64,000 nt of DNA, from contig NZ_CP027669.1 in assembly GCF_003008595.1 (NCBI RefSeq), forward strand, positions 620,001 to 684,000. Reading direction: 5' to 3'. Position 1 is the stretch's first letter. Each line of letters opens with the position of its first letter. A program made the position numbers and the translations under genes. The notes under the pieces are model-generated. The model ran no database searches. It was not told where the DNA came from and saw only the letters and a program-made list of their open reading frames with translations. This DNA is from Simplicispira suum. Lineage in GTDB: Bacteria > Pseudomonadota > Gammaproteobacteria > Burkholderiales > Burkholderiaceae_C. Below are positions 1 to 8,944 of this stretch, piece by piece.

Positions 1-282
1 ATGGATGCCGGTGATGCGGTGGCGCGTGGTCTGCGCCTTGCGCGACGTGATGCTGATCTTCTGCCCCACCAGGGTGTTGAGCAGCGTGGATTTGCCCACG
101 TTGGGCTTGCCGACAATGGCAATCACGCCGCAGCGCTGGCCGGCTGCAGCCGCTTCACTCGCCCCACCCGTTTCACCCACCGCCGCAGGTCGGCTGGCCG
201 CCAGCATGGATTCAAGGTCGTTTTGGCCTCCAGCGCTTATCTCATCGGAAGGAGCCGCTTCGTTGTTTGTAGCATCGGTCAT
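1..282 (-). CDS. era: GTPase Era, N-terminal part (cut by window edge)
   Basis: Only the first 94 codons are present; the gene runs off the left edge. Residues 58-65 form the P-loop GKPNVGKS, followed by the switch I region with TTRHRITGI, which is characteristic of Era. Era binds 16S rRNA near its 3' end and assists 30S assembly. The protein carries about 50 extra residues ahead of the G domain, rich in Ala, Glu and Gly, compared with the short N-terminus of E. coli Era; a shorter start is possible but none is forced by a strong ribosome binding site. Its ATG shares one base with the rnc stop (TAATG), so translation is probably coupled to rnc. Confidence 0.93.
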   Translation of the reverse strand, partial: MTDATNNEAAPSDEISAGGQNDLESMLAASRPAAVGETGGASEAAAAGQRCGVIAIVGKPNVGKSTLLNTLVGQKISITSRKAQTTRHRITGIH

Positions 283-962
283 TATTTTTTCGCCTGGAGT
301 TGGGCCAACACGGCAGCGGCCGCAGATTGTTCGGCCGCACGGCGGGAAGCCCCGCTGCCGCGCGCAGCCAGCGCGAGTTCGCCAATGCGGCATTCGACTT
401 CAAAAGATTGCCGGTGCGCCGCGCCGGTGGTCTCTACCACCCGATACTCTGGAAGCTTCATGCGCCGGCCCTGCAGCCATTCTTGCAAGGCCGTTTTGGC
501 GTCTCGGGAAGCTGCCTGCATCTGGGGGCTGATCTCCACACCCTCAAACAAACGCCATACCAACTCGGTGGCGGCCTGAAAGCCGGCATCCAGATACACC
601 GCGCCAATAACGGCTTCGAGCGCATCGGCGAGCATGGAAGGCCGCGTCTTGCCGCCCGAGCGTGCCTCGCCTTCGCCCACGCGCAGCACCTGCGGCAAAC
701 CGAGCTTCACAGCCAAGCCGTGCAAGGTATCCTGCTTGACCATGTTGGCCCGAACGCGCGAGAGATCGCCCTCGGGCTGGCTGGCCAAGCGCTCATACAG
801 CAGGCTGGAGACCGCCAGGTTGAGCACCGAATCGCCCAAAAATTCCAGTCGCTCGTTGTGGTCGCTGCTGGCGCTGCGGTGGGTGAGCGCGCGCGTCAGC
901 AGAGCCGGGTTGGAAAATGCATGCTGCAAGCGCTGTTGCAGCGAAACCAGTGCCGGAAGCAC
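282..962 (-). CDS. rnc: Ribonuclease III
   Basis: This 226-residue protein has the usual RNase III length and two-domain layout. The catalytic signature ERLEFLGDS lies at about residues 37-45, with acidic residues E40 and D44; the second acidic pair is in [10 protein letters not shown] (D112, E115). A double-stranded RNA binding domain fills residues 151-220. The enzyme cleaves double-stranded RNA in rRNA precursors and structured mRNAs. It is the third gene of lepB-DUF4845-rnc-era and lies immediately after the DUF4845 gene with no spacer, which is the conserved proteobacterial arrangement. RNase III often controls its own operon by cleaving the leader; I did not see a clear target stem here. 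Confidence 0.97.
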   Translation of the reverse strand: MLPALVSLQQRLQHAFSNPALLTRALTHRSASSDHNERLEFLGDSVLNLAVSSLLYERLASQPEGDLSRVRANMVKQDTLHGLAVKLGLPQVLRVGEGEARSGGKTRPSMLADALEAVIGAVYLDAGFQAATELVWRLFEGVEISPQMQAASRDAKTALQEWLQGRRMKLPEYRVVETTGAAHRQSFEVECRIGELALAARGSGASRRAAEQSAAAAVLAQLQAKK

Positions 963-1328
963 CTATTCGGACTGCAGATCGAAGCGGTATACCAGGTAAG
1001 CTGGCCCAGCCAGAGCAATCTCACGCGAGTATTTGGCGCGAACCACCACCTTGTCGCCACGCTTGCCAACTTCCAGATCCTTGCCACCGATGGTAAAGAT
1101 GTCATCAATTGCGGCGGCCCGATCAAAGCTGCCTCGAATTTCCGGCACAGTGGTGCCTTCCTTCGCGGCCTTGTTGATGGCCTTTTGAATGGCGTGCGAT
1201 TCAAGGAAGACCGGCACCGACTGGCCGCCGATGGCAAAGGCCGCCACGGCCAGCAAGCCGATGAAGATGACGCCGATAAAGGACAGGCCGCGCTGGCGCG
1301 AGCGGCTGGCTGTGCGATGCAGTTTCAT
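963..1328 (-). CDS. DUF4845 domain membrane-anchored protein
   Basis: A 121-residue protein with a basic N-terminus, one transmembrane segment at about residues 17-35 (GLSFIGVIFIGLLAVAAFAI), and a soluble C-terminal part that would face the periplasm. This is the DUF4845 family, usually found between lepB and rnc in beta- and gammaproteobacteria; its function is not established. I chose the ATG at 1328 because GGGAG lies about ten bases upstream and the remaining protein then begins with a normal positively charged pre-membrane segment. A longer open frame extends to 1418 and would overlap the end of lepB (stop at 1373), which is unlikely. Confidence 0.85.
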   Translation of the reverse strand: MKLHRTASRSRQRGLSFIGVIFIGLLAVAAFAIGGQSVPVFLESHAIQKAINKAAKEGTTVPEIRGSFDRAAAIDDIFTIGGKDLEVGKRGDKVVVRAKYSREIALAGPAYLVYRFDLQSE

Positions 1329-1372
1329 GGTATTCAATCTCCCGTTCTTGTTTGCAATTCTTGCCGGAGCGC

Positions 1373-2347
1373 TTACTGGAACCCGCCAATGCGCTTCCAG
1401 TTGCCAAAATTCATCCATACGAAAAATGCCTTGCCCACGATATTGGCCTCGGGCACAAAGCCCCAGTAGCGTGAATCGAGCGAATTGTCGCGGTTGTCGC
1501 CCATCATGAAGTAGTGGCCGTCCGGCACCTTGCAGACGACGCCTTCGACACTGTAGCGGCAGTTGTCGCGGTAGGCAAAATTACTCGCCCCTTGCACGAA
1601 CGCCGGAACGCTGTCGTTGTTCAGCAAGCGGTGCGGGTGACCGCCCAGCTCCTCCTGGAACTGCTTGAAGTAGCGCATGGCGTCTTCTTCAAAATAGTCT
1701 GGAAGCGCGTCGGTAGGAACCGGCTCGCCATTGATGGTAAGGCGCTTGTTGATGTAGGCCACCTCATCACCCGGTACGCCGACCACGCGCTTGATGTAAT
1801 CCAGCGTGGGCTGCGGTGGGTAGCGAAACACCATCACGTCGCCGCGCTGCGGTGCATTGCCTTCGGTGATCTTGGTGTTGATGACGGGCAAGCGCAAGCC
1901 ATAGGTGAATTTGTTGACCAGAATAAGGTCGCCCACCAGCAGCGTGGGAATCATGGAGCCCGAAGGGATCTTGAAAGGCTCGAACAAGAACGAGCGCAGC
2001 AGAAAGACTGCAGCAATGACTGGGAAAAGTCCCGCCGTCCAATCGAGCCACCAGGGCTGCGCAAGCACACGCTGCTGCGCCTCGCCTGTGTCGATATCGA
2101 TGCGCGCAATGCCCTGGCGATCCAGCTCCGCACGCCGTGCCTGAGCCGCCTGCTCGATGGCGAGCGCTGCCTGGCGACGGCGCGGCAAGAAATAGAAACG
2201 TTCGGCGAGCCAATAGCAGCCCGTCACGACGCTGGCCAAAAACAACAGCAAGGCGAAGTTGCCCTCAATGGCGCCGAAGTACCAGGCACCTATATACCCG
2301 GCAAAAGCAGCCAGCAACAACGACGTAAAAATCTGAACCAGCTGCAT
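1373..2347 (-). CDS. lepB: Signal peptidase I
   Basis: A 324-residue leader peptidase that removes signal peptides from exported proteins at the inner membrane. Two N-terminal transmembrane stretches (about residues 5-25 and 31-48) and a third hydrophobic segment at 104-122 precede the catalytic Ser131 in PSGSMIPT. The general base is Lys186 in YIKRVVGVPGD, followed by the conserved GDNRDNSLDSRYWG box. The ATG at 2347 overlaps the lepA stop as TGATG, and GGTGGAAG precedes it, so lepA and lepB are translationally coupled. The open frame continues upstream into lepA for 45 codons, which I reject. Confidence 0.96.
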   Translation of the reverse strand: MQLVQIFTSLLLAAFAGYIGAWYFGAIEGNFALLLFLASVVTGCYWLAERFYFLPRRRQAALAIEQAAQARRAELDRQGIARIDIDTGEAQQRVLAQPWWLDWTAGLFPVIAAVFLLRSFLFEPFKIPSGSMIPTLLVGDLILVNKFTYGLRLPVINTKITEGNAPQRGDVMVFRYPPQPTLDYIKRVVGVPGDEVAYINKRLTINGEPVPTDALPDYFEEDAMRYFKQFQEELGGHPHRLLNNDSVPAFVQGASNFAYRDNCRYSVEGVVCKVPDGHYFMMGDNRDNSLDSRYWGFVPEANIVGKAFFVWMNFGNWKRIGGFQ

Positions 2348-4155
2348 CAATCTTCCACCTGCAATATGGCAAGAAAAGCTTCTTGCGGCACTTCCACCGA
2401 ACCGATTTGCTTCATGCGCTTCTTGCCCGCCTTCTGTTTTTCCAGAAGTTTGCGCTTGCGCGAAATGTCGCCGCCGTAGCACTTGGCCAGCACGTTCTTG
2501 CGCAGCGCCTTGATGCTCTCGCGCGCAATGATGTTGCCGCCAATCGCGGCCTGGATGGCCACGTCGAACATCTGGCGGCTGATGATTTCTCGCATTTTGG
2601 AGACCACGGCGCGGCCACGGTACTGGCTTTGGCTGCGGTGCACGATGATGGAGAGCGCGTCGACCTTTTCGCCGTTGAGCAGGATGTCCACCTTCACCAC
2701 GTCGGAGGCGCGGTATTCCTTGAACTCGTAGTCCATCGATGCATAGCCCCGGCTCACCGACTTGAGTTTGTCAAAAAAATCCAGCACGATCTCACCCAAC
2801 GGCATCTCGTAGGTCAGCATGACCTGGCGACCGTGGTACGCCATGTTCATCTGCACACCGCGCTTCTGGTTGGCCAGCGTCATTACCGGCCCCACATAGT
2901 CTTGCGGCATGTACAAATGCACGGTGACGATGGGCTCACGGATTTCCTGCAGCTTGCCCTGGTCGGGCATCTTGGCCGGGTTCTCGACCAGCACCACTTC
3001 GCCTCCCGGCATGACGACTTCGTACACCACGCTGGGTGCCGTCGTAATCAGATCCTGGTCGAACTCGCGCTCCAGGCGCTCCTGCACGATCTCCATGTGC
3101 AACAGGCCCAGAAAGCCGCAGCGAAAGCCAAAGCCCAGTGCCTGGCTCACCTCAGGCTCGTAATGCAGCGAAGCGTCGTTGAGCTTGAGTTTTTCCAGCG
3201 CATCGCGCAGCTGGTCGTATTCGCTCGCTTCGGTCGGATACAGGCCAGCAAACACCTGCGGCTGGATTTCCTTGAAACCAGGCAATGCTTCGGCGGCAGG
3301 GCCCGCGTTGTTCGGAAGCTTCTTCTCCAGGGTGATGGTGTCACCCACCTTGGCGGCCTGCAGTTCCTTGATGCCGGCAATGATGAAACCCACCTGCCCC
3401 GCCTCCAGCCGGTCGCGCGGCTCGTTGGCGGGAGTGAAGACACCCAGGTTGTCGGCGTTGTACACCGTTCCCGTGGCCATCATCTTGAAGCGTTCGCCCC
3501 TGAGGAGGCGCCCATCGACCACCCGCACCAGCATGACCACGCCGACGTAGCTGTCGAACCAGCTGTCGATGATCATGGCGCGCAGGGGGCCGTCCGGGTT
3601 GCCGCGCGGCGCCGGCACCTTGGCGACGATGGCCTCCAGAATTTCATCAATGCCCATGCCAGTCTTGGCCGAGCAGGGAATCGCGTGCTCAGCGTCGATG
3701 CCGATCACGTCCTCAATCTCGGCCTTGGCGTTTTCGGGGTCGGACTGCGGCAGGTCCATCTTGTTGAGCACAGGCAGCACTTCCACACCCAGATCCAGCG
3801 CGGTGTAGCAATTGGCCACTGTCTGCGCCTCCACGCCCTGCGAGGCATCAACCACCAGCAGCGCACCTTCACAGGCCGAGAGCGAACGGCTCACCTCGTA
3901 AGAGAAGTCGACGTGGCCGGGCGTATCGATCAGATTCAGGTTGTAGACCTGTCCATCCTGCGCCTTGTATTGCAGCGCTGCCGTTTGCGCCTTGATGGTG
4001 ATACCGCGCTCCTTTTCGATGTCCATCGAATCGAGCACCTGCGCCTCCATCTTCCGGTCGGAAAGGCCACCACAGCGCTGAATCAGCCGGTCGGCAAGCG
4101 TGGATTTGCCGTGATCAATATGGGCAATGATCGAAAAATTTCGGATGTGGTTCAT
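2347..4155 (-). CDS. lepA: Elongation factor 4 (LepA)
   Basis: A 602-residue translational GTPase, the normal LepA length. The P-loop AHIDHGKST is at residues 11-19, DTPGHVDF is the G3 motif and NKMDL the G4 motif. The C-terminal third has the LepA-specific domain ending in [16 protein letters not shown], a basic tail that contacts the ribosome. EF4 binds stalled or aberrant ribosomes and affects translation initiation and elongation. It is the first gene of the lepA-lepB-DUF4845-rnc-era run. A terminator-like hairpin lies 40-80 bases upstream, separating it from mucD. Confidence 0.98.
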   Translation of the reverse strand: MNHIRNFSIIAHIDHGKSTLADRLIQRCGGLSDRKMEAQVLDSMDIEKERGITIKAQTAALQYKAQDGQVYNLNLIDTPGHVDFSYEVSRSLSACEGALLVVDASQGVEAQTVANCYTALDLGVEVLPVLNKMDLPQSDPENAKAEIEDVIGIDAEHAIPCSAKTGMGIDEILEAIVAKVPAPRGNPDGPLRAMIIDSWFDSYVGVVMLVRVVDGRLLRGERFKMMATGTVYNADNLGVFTPANEPRDRLEAGQVGFIIAGIKELQAAKVGDTITLEKKLPNNAGPAAEALPGFKEIQPQVFAGLYPTEASEYDQLRDALEKLKLNDASLHYEPEVSQALGFGFRCGFLGLLHMEIVQERLEREFDQDLITTAPSVVYEVVMPGGEVVLVENPAKMPDQGKLQEIREPIVTVHLYMPQDYVGPVMTLANQKRGVQMNMAYHGRQVMLTYEMPLGEIVLDFFDKLKSVSRGYASMDYEFKEYRASDVVKVDILLNGEKVDALSIIVHRSQSQYRGRAVVSKMREIISRQMFDVAIQAAIGGNIIARESIKALRKNVLAKCYGGDISRKRKLLEKQKAGKKRMKQIGSVEVPQEAFLAILQVED

Positions 4156-4199
4156 CGACAGGAGAGTTCGGGTGGCGCGGGCGCAGCGCGGCAGACATG

Positions 4200-4234
4200 A
4201 AAAAGGGCGCGTCGCTCAGAGGACGCGCCCTGTC
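4200..4234 (-). terminator. Rho-independent terminator-like hairpin upstream of lepA
   Basis: On the minus strand AGGGCGCGTCC pairs with GACGCGCCCT across a seven-base loop, and five T residues follow. It would end transcripts coming from mucD, or act as an attenuator ahead of lepA. Confidence 0.65.
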
Positions 4235-4339
4235 ACATAAGCAATGCTTGGGCGCGTATTGTAGGCAAAAGCCCGTATGGGATGTCCTGCATCACTCTAC
4301 GCGAGTGGGTGTAGTGCGGCTCGGGATGGGATGCCTGGC

Positions 4340-4381
4340 GCGTTTTACAGGCGATAACCGGTGCCATTGCCTGTAAAACGC
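4340..4381. repeat. 13-bp perfect inverted repeat, spacer 16
   Basis: GCGTTTTACAGGC (4340-4352) is perfectly repeated in inverse orientation at 4369-4381. Neither arm is followed by a T-run, so it is not an obvious terminator. It may be an operator or an RNA stem. Confidence 0.7.
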
Positions 4382-4431
4382 AAAGGCGCAGACCGCCCGA
4401 GTCCGCGCCATCACACGCTGTGAGGAGGTAT

Positions 4432-4454
4432 GCAGGGCGTCCCAAACGCCCTGC
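4432..4454 (-). terminator. Hairpin immediately after mucD
   Basis: GCAGGGCGT and ACGCCCTGC form a 9-bp stem with a five-base loop, starting four bases past the mucD stop. No T-run follows on the minus strand, so it may protect the 3' end rather than terminate by itself. Confidence 0.45.
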
Positions 4455-4458
4455 CGGC

Positions 4459-5943
4459 TCAACGCGAGGGACGAATCAGCGCGTATTGCGCCCAGTCGCC
4501 GCGACGGTACAGGACGTTGATGGGCTTGCTCTTGTCGGCCTTGGCGAGCGCGGCTTCGAATTGCTTGAGACCGCTGACCTCGGTGTTGTCTACCGACAAA
4601 ATCACGTCGCCTTGGCGCAGGCCTGCGCGCGCTGCAGCATCGCTGGCAGCTTCGACGCGCACGCCGCCCTTTACCTTGAGTTCGCGTCGCTGCGCATCGG
4701 TCAGTTCGGACACGGAAAGTCCCAGTTTCTGAGCAGCGGGAGACGACTTCGGCGTCGCATCCGCAGCGCTGGCCTTGGCTTCGGTCTTGTCGGCTTCAAT
4801 TTCCCCCACGGTCACCGTCAGATCACGCGTCTGGCCACGCCGGAATACTGTGACGGTGCTGCGCGTCCCGGGCTTGGTATTTCCCACCATGCGGGGTAGA
4901 TCGGAAATCTTGTCCACCGGCTTGCCATCAAACTTGGTGATGATGTCACCAGCCTCGACACCTGCTTTATCGGCAGGCGCGTCTTTTTCGACGCCGGTCA
5001 CCAGCGCGCCCTGCTGCTTGCCCAAGCCAAGCGATTCGGCCACGTCCTTGGTGACGCTGCCAATCTGCACGCCGATTCGGCCACGCGTAACACGGCCCGT
5101 GGCGCGCAACTGGTCGCTGACACGAATCGCTTCGTCGATCGGAATCGAGAAGGAAATACCCATGAAGCCACCCGAGCGCGAATAAATCTGGCTGTTGATG
5201 CCGACCACTTCGCCGCGCATATTGATGAGCGGGCCTCCCGAGTTGCCGGGATTGATGGCCACGTCGGTCTGAATAAAGGGCAGATAGTCGCCCGTATCCC
5301 GCTGCTTGGCGCTGACGATGCCAGCAGTCACCGTGTTCTCAAGGCCAAATGGCGAACCAATGGCCATCACCCATTCGCCCACGCGCAGGCGACTGACGTC
5401 ACCGATCTTCACGGCCGGCAGGCCCGTCGCGTCAATCTTGACCACGGCCACGTCGCTGCGCTTGTCATAGCCAATGATCTTGGCTTTGAACTCGCGCTGA
5501 TCGGTGAGCGTCACCATGACTTCGTCAGCGCCTTCGACGACGTGGGCGTTCGTCATCACATAGCCATCAGAACTCAGGATGAAGCCCGAACCCAGCCCGC
5601 GCGGCTGCTCCTCCTCCGGCTGCTGGCGCGGGTTGGGCCGTTGGCCCTTGGGCATATTGGGAATCGGCAGGCCGAAGCGCTTGAAGAACTCCAGCATGTC
5701 TTCGTCCATGCCACCCGACATGTTGCGCGCCGAGACTTTTTCAAGCGTGCGAATATTGACCACAGAGGGACCCACCTGCTCCACCAGATCGGTGAAGTCC
5801 GGCAAGCCTCGCACGCTGGCCACTGGTGCCTGCGCCTGGGCCTGAAGGGGCGCGAGGCTGGCAGCGCCTGCCCCGACCGCGCCTGCGACAGCCAGCACGC
5901 CCGCTGCTGTCCACGTGTTGAATTTCATCCACTGAGTTTTCAT
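4459..5943 (-). CDS. mucD: DegP/MucD-type periplasmic serine endoprotease
   Basis: A 494-residue Do/HtrA-family protease. A signal sequence ends near residue 37 (AQAQAP). The catalytic triad is His134 in TNAHVVEG, Asp164 in RSDVAVVKID and Ser235 in GNSGGPL. Two PDZ domains follow at roughly residues 280-375 and 410-490. Family members degrade or refold misfolded envelope proteins. I chose the ATG at 5943, with AAAGG about ten bases upstream; another in-frame ATG lies five codons later. It is the last gene of the rpoE-rseA-rseB-mucD group, as in Pseudomonas algU-mucABD, so it probably takes part in feedback on the sigma-E response. Confidence 0.93.
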   Translation of the reverse strand: MKTQWMKFNTWTAAGVLAVAGAVGAGAASLAPLQAQAQAPVASVRGLPDFTDLVEQVGPSVVNIRTLEKVSARNMSGGMDEDMLEFFKRFGLPIPNMPKGQRPNPRQQPEEEQPRGLGSGFILSSDGYVMTNAHVVEGADEVMVTLTDQREFKAKIIGYDKRSDVAVVKIDATGLPAVKIGDVSRLRVGEWVMAIGSPFGLENTVTAGIVSAKQRDTGDYLPFIQTDVAINPGNSGGPLINMRGEVVGINSQIYSRSGGFMGISFSIPIDEAIRVSDQLRATGRVTRGRIGVQIGSVTKDVAESLGLGKQQGALVTGVEKDAPADKAGVEAGDIITKFDGKPVDKISDLPRMVGNTKPGTRSTVTVFRRGQTRDLTVTVGEIEADKTEAKASAADATPKSSPAAQKLGLSVSELTDAQRRELKVKGGVRVEAASDAAARAGLRQGDVILSVDNTEVSGLKQFEAALAKADKSKPINVLYRRGDWAQYALIRPSR

Positions 5944-6034
5944 GATGTCTGGCCTTTCAAATGGGGGCTGCGCCATGCGCATGGACTTTCAGAAACGCGC
6001 CGGAACAAATGGTTCCCCAAGCACGTTGGGACGA

Positions 6035-7105
6035 CTACTTGCGTACCCTGACCAACCGTTCGGCAAACAGCGCCAGCGTGGCCGGAGGCACTTCGCCCAC
6101 TGCCGTCAACCAGGTATGCGCATCGAGCGGACGCGCCAACGCCTGCGTGGCACCAGCAGACCAGCGAGCCAGCGCGTTGACGGGCTGCGCATCGCCTCTG
6201 GTCTCAAAGAAAAGGGACACGCTGGCCAGACCGTCTGCGTACGTGCACTGCATGGCATTGCCGCGTGTCTGAGGCACCCTGCAACCCTGGAGCGAAAAGC
6301 CGGGGACGGCTTCGCGCAGCGCCCAGGCACTTTCCTCTTGCGACAGGTCGCGCTGAGGCACCTGCGCAAGCGCGCGATAGCCTTGGATATCGTCCATCGC
6401 CTGCGACAGTGCGGGAAGTGAAACCGGCGCGTCAAGTTCCAATTGCAAAAAGCTGGCTTGCTCGCGGACGTGGCCGTCGGCCTGCACGGTCTGCAGGCGC
6501 AGCACCAGGCCCGAGCCTTGCTCACTCCATATGCGGTAGCCGAATCGCAGCGCGTCGCGCGGCCGCAGCCAGACGACGTCCGCATCGTGACCCGCCACGC
6601 GCTGTCGCCCCAGGCGCTCGGCCCGGTACAGGGTATCGAGCTGGTCTGCAAGGGCCGGGACCGCGCCCGAAAAAGGCGCAGCGCTTCGCAGCGGCTCAGT
6701 CACCACCGTGCGCGAGGCATGGAAAAACGTTCGCATTTCGCCATTGCGGCGAAAAATGGTCCGCGCCGGACCGTCGAGCGCCTCGATGCGCTCCATGTGC
6801 TGATCGCCTTTGCAGGCATGCCAGATGCGCGAGCCGGTGGTGGCTCCCGCGTCGGTCGTCACGACAAAGGTACCTACGTAGCTCCGCTCCAGCGCCGCGC
6901 GCTGCACCCGCGCAATCCAGCCGGCCACATCCGTGGGGAGCTGCGCCTGCGCAGAACTGCTCGACGCAGCATCTACCGCGCCAGCTGCCCATGCCGGCGC
7001 CTCCACGCACAGCGCAGCCAGCGCCACAAAAGCGCCTGCACACGCCCTCGCAAGCGGTGCTGCGGCAAGGCCGGGTTCAGCGCTCCGGAGCCTCAAACGT
7101 CGCAT
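6035..7105 (-). CDS. rseB: Sigma-E regulatory protein RseB/MucB
   Basis: A 356-residue exported protein of the MucB/RseB family. Arg-rich start and a hydrophobic stretch ending at AWAAGAV form a signal peptide; the N-terminal domain has the lipoprotein-carrier-like YVGTFVVTTDAG stretch and the C-terminal domain ends at about residue 350. RseB binds the periplasmic part of RseA and shields it from proteolysis until lipopolysaccharide or unfolded porins displace it. I chose the ATG at 7105, which overlaps the end of rseA by 29 bases; an alternative start at 7144 overlaps more. Sequence identity to known RseB looks low, as is usual, so context adds much of the certainty. Confidence 0.88.
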   Translation of the reverse strand: MRRLRLRSAEPGLAAAPLARACAGAFVALAALCVEAPAWAAGAVDAASSSSAQAQLPTDVAGWIARVQRAALERSYVGTFVVTTDAGATTGSRIWHACKGDQHMERIEALDGPARTIFRRNGEMRTFFHASRTVVTEPLRSAAPFSGAVPALADQLDTLYRAERLGRQRVAGHDADVVWLRPRDALRFGYRIWSEQGSGLVLRLQTVQADGHVREQASFLQLELDAPVSLPALSQAMDDIQGYRALAQVPQRDLSQEESAWALREAVPGFSLQGCRVPQTRGNAMQCTYADGLASVSLFFETRGDAQPVNALARWSAGATQALARPLDAHTWLTAVGEVPPATLALFAERLVRVRK

Positions 7106-7688
7106 TGCGCAAGAAACCCGCAGGCATTTGAAGAGCGGAGGCACCGCCGAATTGTTTGTGCGCAGCCAGCAACTCGTCGAGCCGAGGGTCGCGAATCATC
7201 ACCGGAGCCCCCGCCTGTGCCAGCTCGGTTGGCGCGGAGGCGGCGGGCGGTGCCGCTGCTGCCAATTGCGCTGCTTGCGGCTGCTCGCCACGCAGCACCG
7301 AAAGGGAGTTCCACCCAATGGCTGCCACCGCTGCCATCGAAGCAAAACCGGCCACCAGCTTCCAACGCCAGATCGAATCATTGGCCGCAGAGCTTCCCGG
7401 CACCCGGACGACAGGTTCGGCGCTGATCGGAATGTCAGAAGACGCTGTTGTGCTCTGCGCGGGGGACTGCGCCAGCTCGGTGCGCAGGCGCAACAAAAGA
7501 CGCTCGCTGTCACTGGCGCGCGCCAGTTCGGGCGAACGCAGCACGTCGCCAATCAGGTGGTAGGTGTGCCAGGACGCGCGCGAGGCGTCCTGCGTGCACA
7601 GGGCCAATGCCTGAGCAAGCTCTTCACCTTCGAGTTCCCCGTCGGCCAGCGCCGACAGCAGTTCTTGTGCCTTCAGTTCCGTTTCCAT
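7077..7688 (-). CDS. rseA: Anti-sigma-E factor RseA/MucA
   Basis: A 203-residue single-pass membrane protein. The cytoplasmic N-terminus has the RseA signature ELLSALADGELEGEE (about residues 9-23), and WHTYHLIGDVLR follows at 40-51, a stretch typical of the sigma-binding domain. One transmembrane helix spans about 110-127, and the rest is periplasmic. It holds RpoE at the membrane until cleaved by DegS- and RseP-type proteases, neither of which is in this window. The ATG at 7688 follows AGGTGG at good spacing; a TTG seven codons upstream is less likely. Confidence 0.92.
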   Translation of the reverse strand: METELKAQELLSALADGELEGEELAQALALCTQDASRASWHTYHLIGDVLRSPELARASDSERLLLRLRTELAQSPAQSTTASSDIPISAEPVVRVPGSSAANDSIWRWKLVAGFASMAAVAAIGWNSLSVLRGEQPQAAQLAAAAPPAASAPTELAQAGAPVMIRDPRLDELLAAHKQFGGASALQMPAGFLRNATFEAPER

Positions 7689-7721
7689 GGTGTCCACCTG
7701 CAGTATCAAGGAGCCGCCTAC

Positions 7722-8363
7722 CTACCAACGCTTGCCCGACTGGTTTTCCAGCATTGGACGCACACGTGCGGAAATCGCTTCCCGCGCCCGAAAGATGCGC
7801 GAACGCACGGTGCCGATCGGGCAATCCATGGCCTGGGCAATTTCCTCATAGCTCAGGCCTTCGATCTCGCGCAGCGTCACCGCCTCGCGCAAATCGGCCG
7901 GAAGTGCCTCCATCGCAGCATTGACAGCGACGGCAATTTCCTGGGCCGCCAACACCGTCTCGGGCGTTTCGTCGGTGGTTAGTTCGTGGTGGGGCCGGGA
8001 AGTTTCATCGTCTTCATCGCCGCCCGGTGCACCAGCGTGGTAGACCACCGGATTGCGCTTGAGGTCCAGCAAGGTCTTCTTGGCGGTATTGACCGCAATC
8101 CGGTAAAGCCAGGTATAGAACTGCGCTTCCCCGCGAAACTGATGCAGCGCCCGGTAGGCGCGGATAAAGGTCTCCTGCGCGATGTCGGGAATCAGGTCGG
8201 TGTCGCGCACCATGCGGCCAATCAGCCGTTCGATGCGCCGCTGGTATTTGATGACCAACAACTCGAACGCGCGCTGGTCACCCGCCACCGTCCGCTGCAC
8301 CAGCAGGAAGTCGGGATCGGGCGCGCGGGGTTCGGGCGGAACTGCGGAAGAGGGATCGGTCAT
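7722..8363 (-). CDS. rpoE: RNA polymerase sigma-E factor (RpoE/AlgU)
   Basis: A 213-residue ECF sigma factor. Region 2 contains DLIPDIAQETFIRAYRALHQFRG and YTWLYRIAVNTAKKTL, and region 4 contains LREIEGLSYEEIAQAMDCPIGTVRSRIFRARE, which is close to E. coli RpoE and Pseudomonas AlgU. It directs transcription of envelope stress genes. It heads the rpoE-rseA-rseB-mucD cluster with 33 bases between it and rseA. I saw no convincing sigma-E-type promoter (GAACTT and TCTGA boxes) in the 44 bases before the start, so autoregulation is not shown by the sequence. Confidence 0.96.
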   Translation of the reverse strand: MTDPSSAVPPEPRAPDPDFLLVQRTVAGDQRAFELLVIKYQRRIERLIGRMVRDTDLIPDIAQETFIRAYRALHQFRGEAQFYTWLYRIAVNTAKKTLLDLKRNPVVYHAGAPGGDEDDETSRPHHELTTDETPETVLAAQEIAVAVNAAMEALPADLREAVTLREIEGLSYEEIAQAMDCPIGTVRSRIFRAREAISARVRPMLENQSGKRW

Positions 8364-8407
8364 GAATCAAGCGGGCGGCGGCACAGGGGAGCCGGCTGAA
8401 GGCACTG

Positions 8408-8917
8408 TCACAAGCGGCGATCGGGAAGCGTGGCGTCGGCCTGCGTCGCAGACTCTGACCGCGCAGCTGTGGGGCGCGAATATACCGCACGGCGCAGATC
8501 AAGCCAGCGCGCGGCATCCTCAGATCGCTCGACAAACAGCCAGACTGCGGGGCACGCCTCGGGAAACGCCAAGGCCATGTACCGCTGCAGATCAAACTGA
8601 ATGTACACGACCCTCCCCAAAGACTGCGGCGCCACCGCGCTGCCAGCGCCCCGCAACTCCCAGCCCTGCCCGTCCCAGACGAGCGCTCCCACGGGAAGTC
8701 GAGCCCAGAAGCGCGCGGCCAGCACAGCCGCAACCATCCACAGAAACAGCGCCGGGAGAACGGCGCGTCGCTCCGCTCCTGCACCGATGTTCAGCCACAC
8801 CAACAGGACGAGCAGGGCGGCAACCTGCAGCAAGGCCAAGGCGCCTGCCAAGACCGGACTGCGCCGCAGCGGGAACTGCACCGCAGGCGCAGGGTAGCGC
8901 TCGGTGGCAGCGCTCAT
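8408..8917 (-). CDS. Conserved hypothetical membrane protein between fabF and rpoE
   Basis: A 169-residue protein with two transmembrane segments at about residues 22-43 and 50-68, then a soluble C-terminal domain with GALVWDGQGWELRG and VVYIQFDLQRYMAL. The layout (two N-terminal helices, then a small beta-rich domain) resembles the YgfX/CptA kind of small membrane protein, but I do not recognise a definite family. It sits 28 bases after fabF and 44 bases before rpoE on the same strand, so it may be cotranscribed with either. No function is proposed. Confidence 0.75.
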   Translation of the reverse strand: MSAATERYPAPAVQFPLRRSPVLAGALALLQVAALLVLLVWLNIGAGAERRAVLPALFLWMVAAVLAARFWARLPVGALVWDGQGWELRGAGSAVAPQSLGRVVYIQFDLQRYMALAFPEACPAVWLFVERSEDAARWLDLRRAVYSRPTAARSESATQADATLPDRRL

Positions 8918-8944
8918 TCACATTCTGCAAGCGGCTTGGGCGAT

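Larger units (their letters stand above)
4156..4458. other. Intergenic region between mucD and lepA
   Basis: This 303-bp stretch holds no supported gene. It contains three inverted repeats: a stem directly after mucD (4432-4454), a 13-bp perfect inverted repeat (4340-4352 with 4369-4381) and a GC-rich stem with a T-run on the minus strand (4203-4232). It must hold either the promoter for the lepA operon or a processing region in a longer mucD-lepA transcript. Confidence 0.7.

Noticed and set aside
2383..4200. Long open frame on the plus strand opposite lepA
   Set aside because: It mirrors the lepA reading frame in GC-rich DNA; the translation is His/Leu/Val-rich with no family motif. The same holds for long frames opposite polA (27.8-29.7 kb), uvrD (36.7-38.9 kb), the DEAD-box gene (45.5-47.7 kb) and livM (60.2-61.4 kb).
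8364..8407. Sigma-E autoregulated promoter upstream of rpoE
   Set aside because: Neither a GAACTT-like nor a TCTGA-like box at proper spacing was found.
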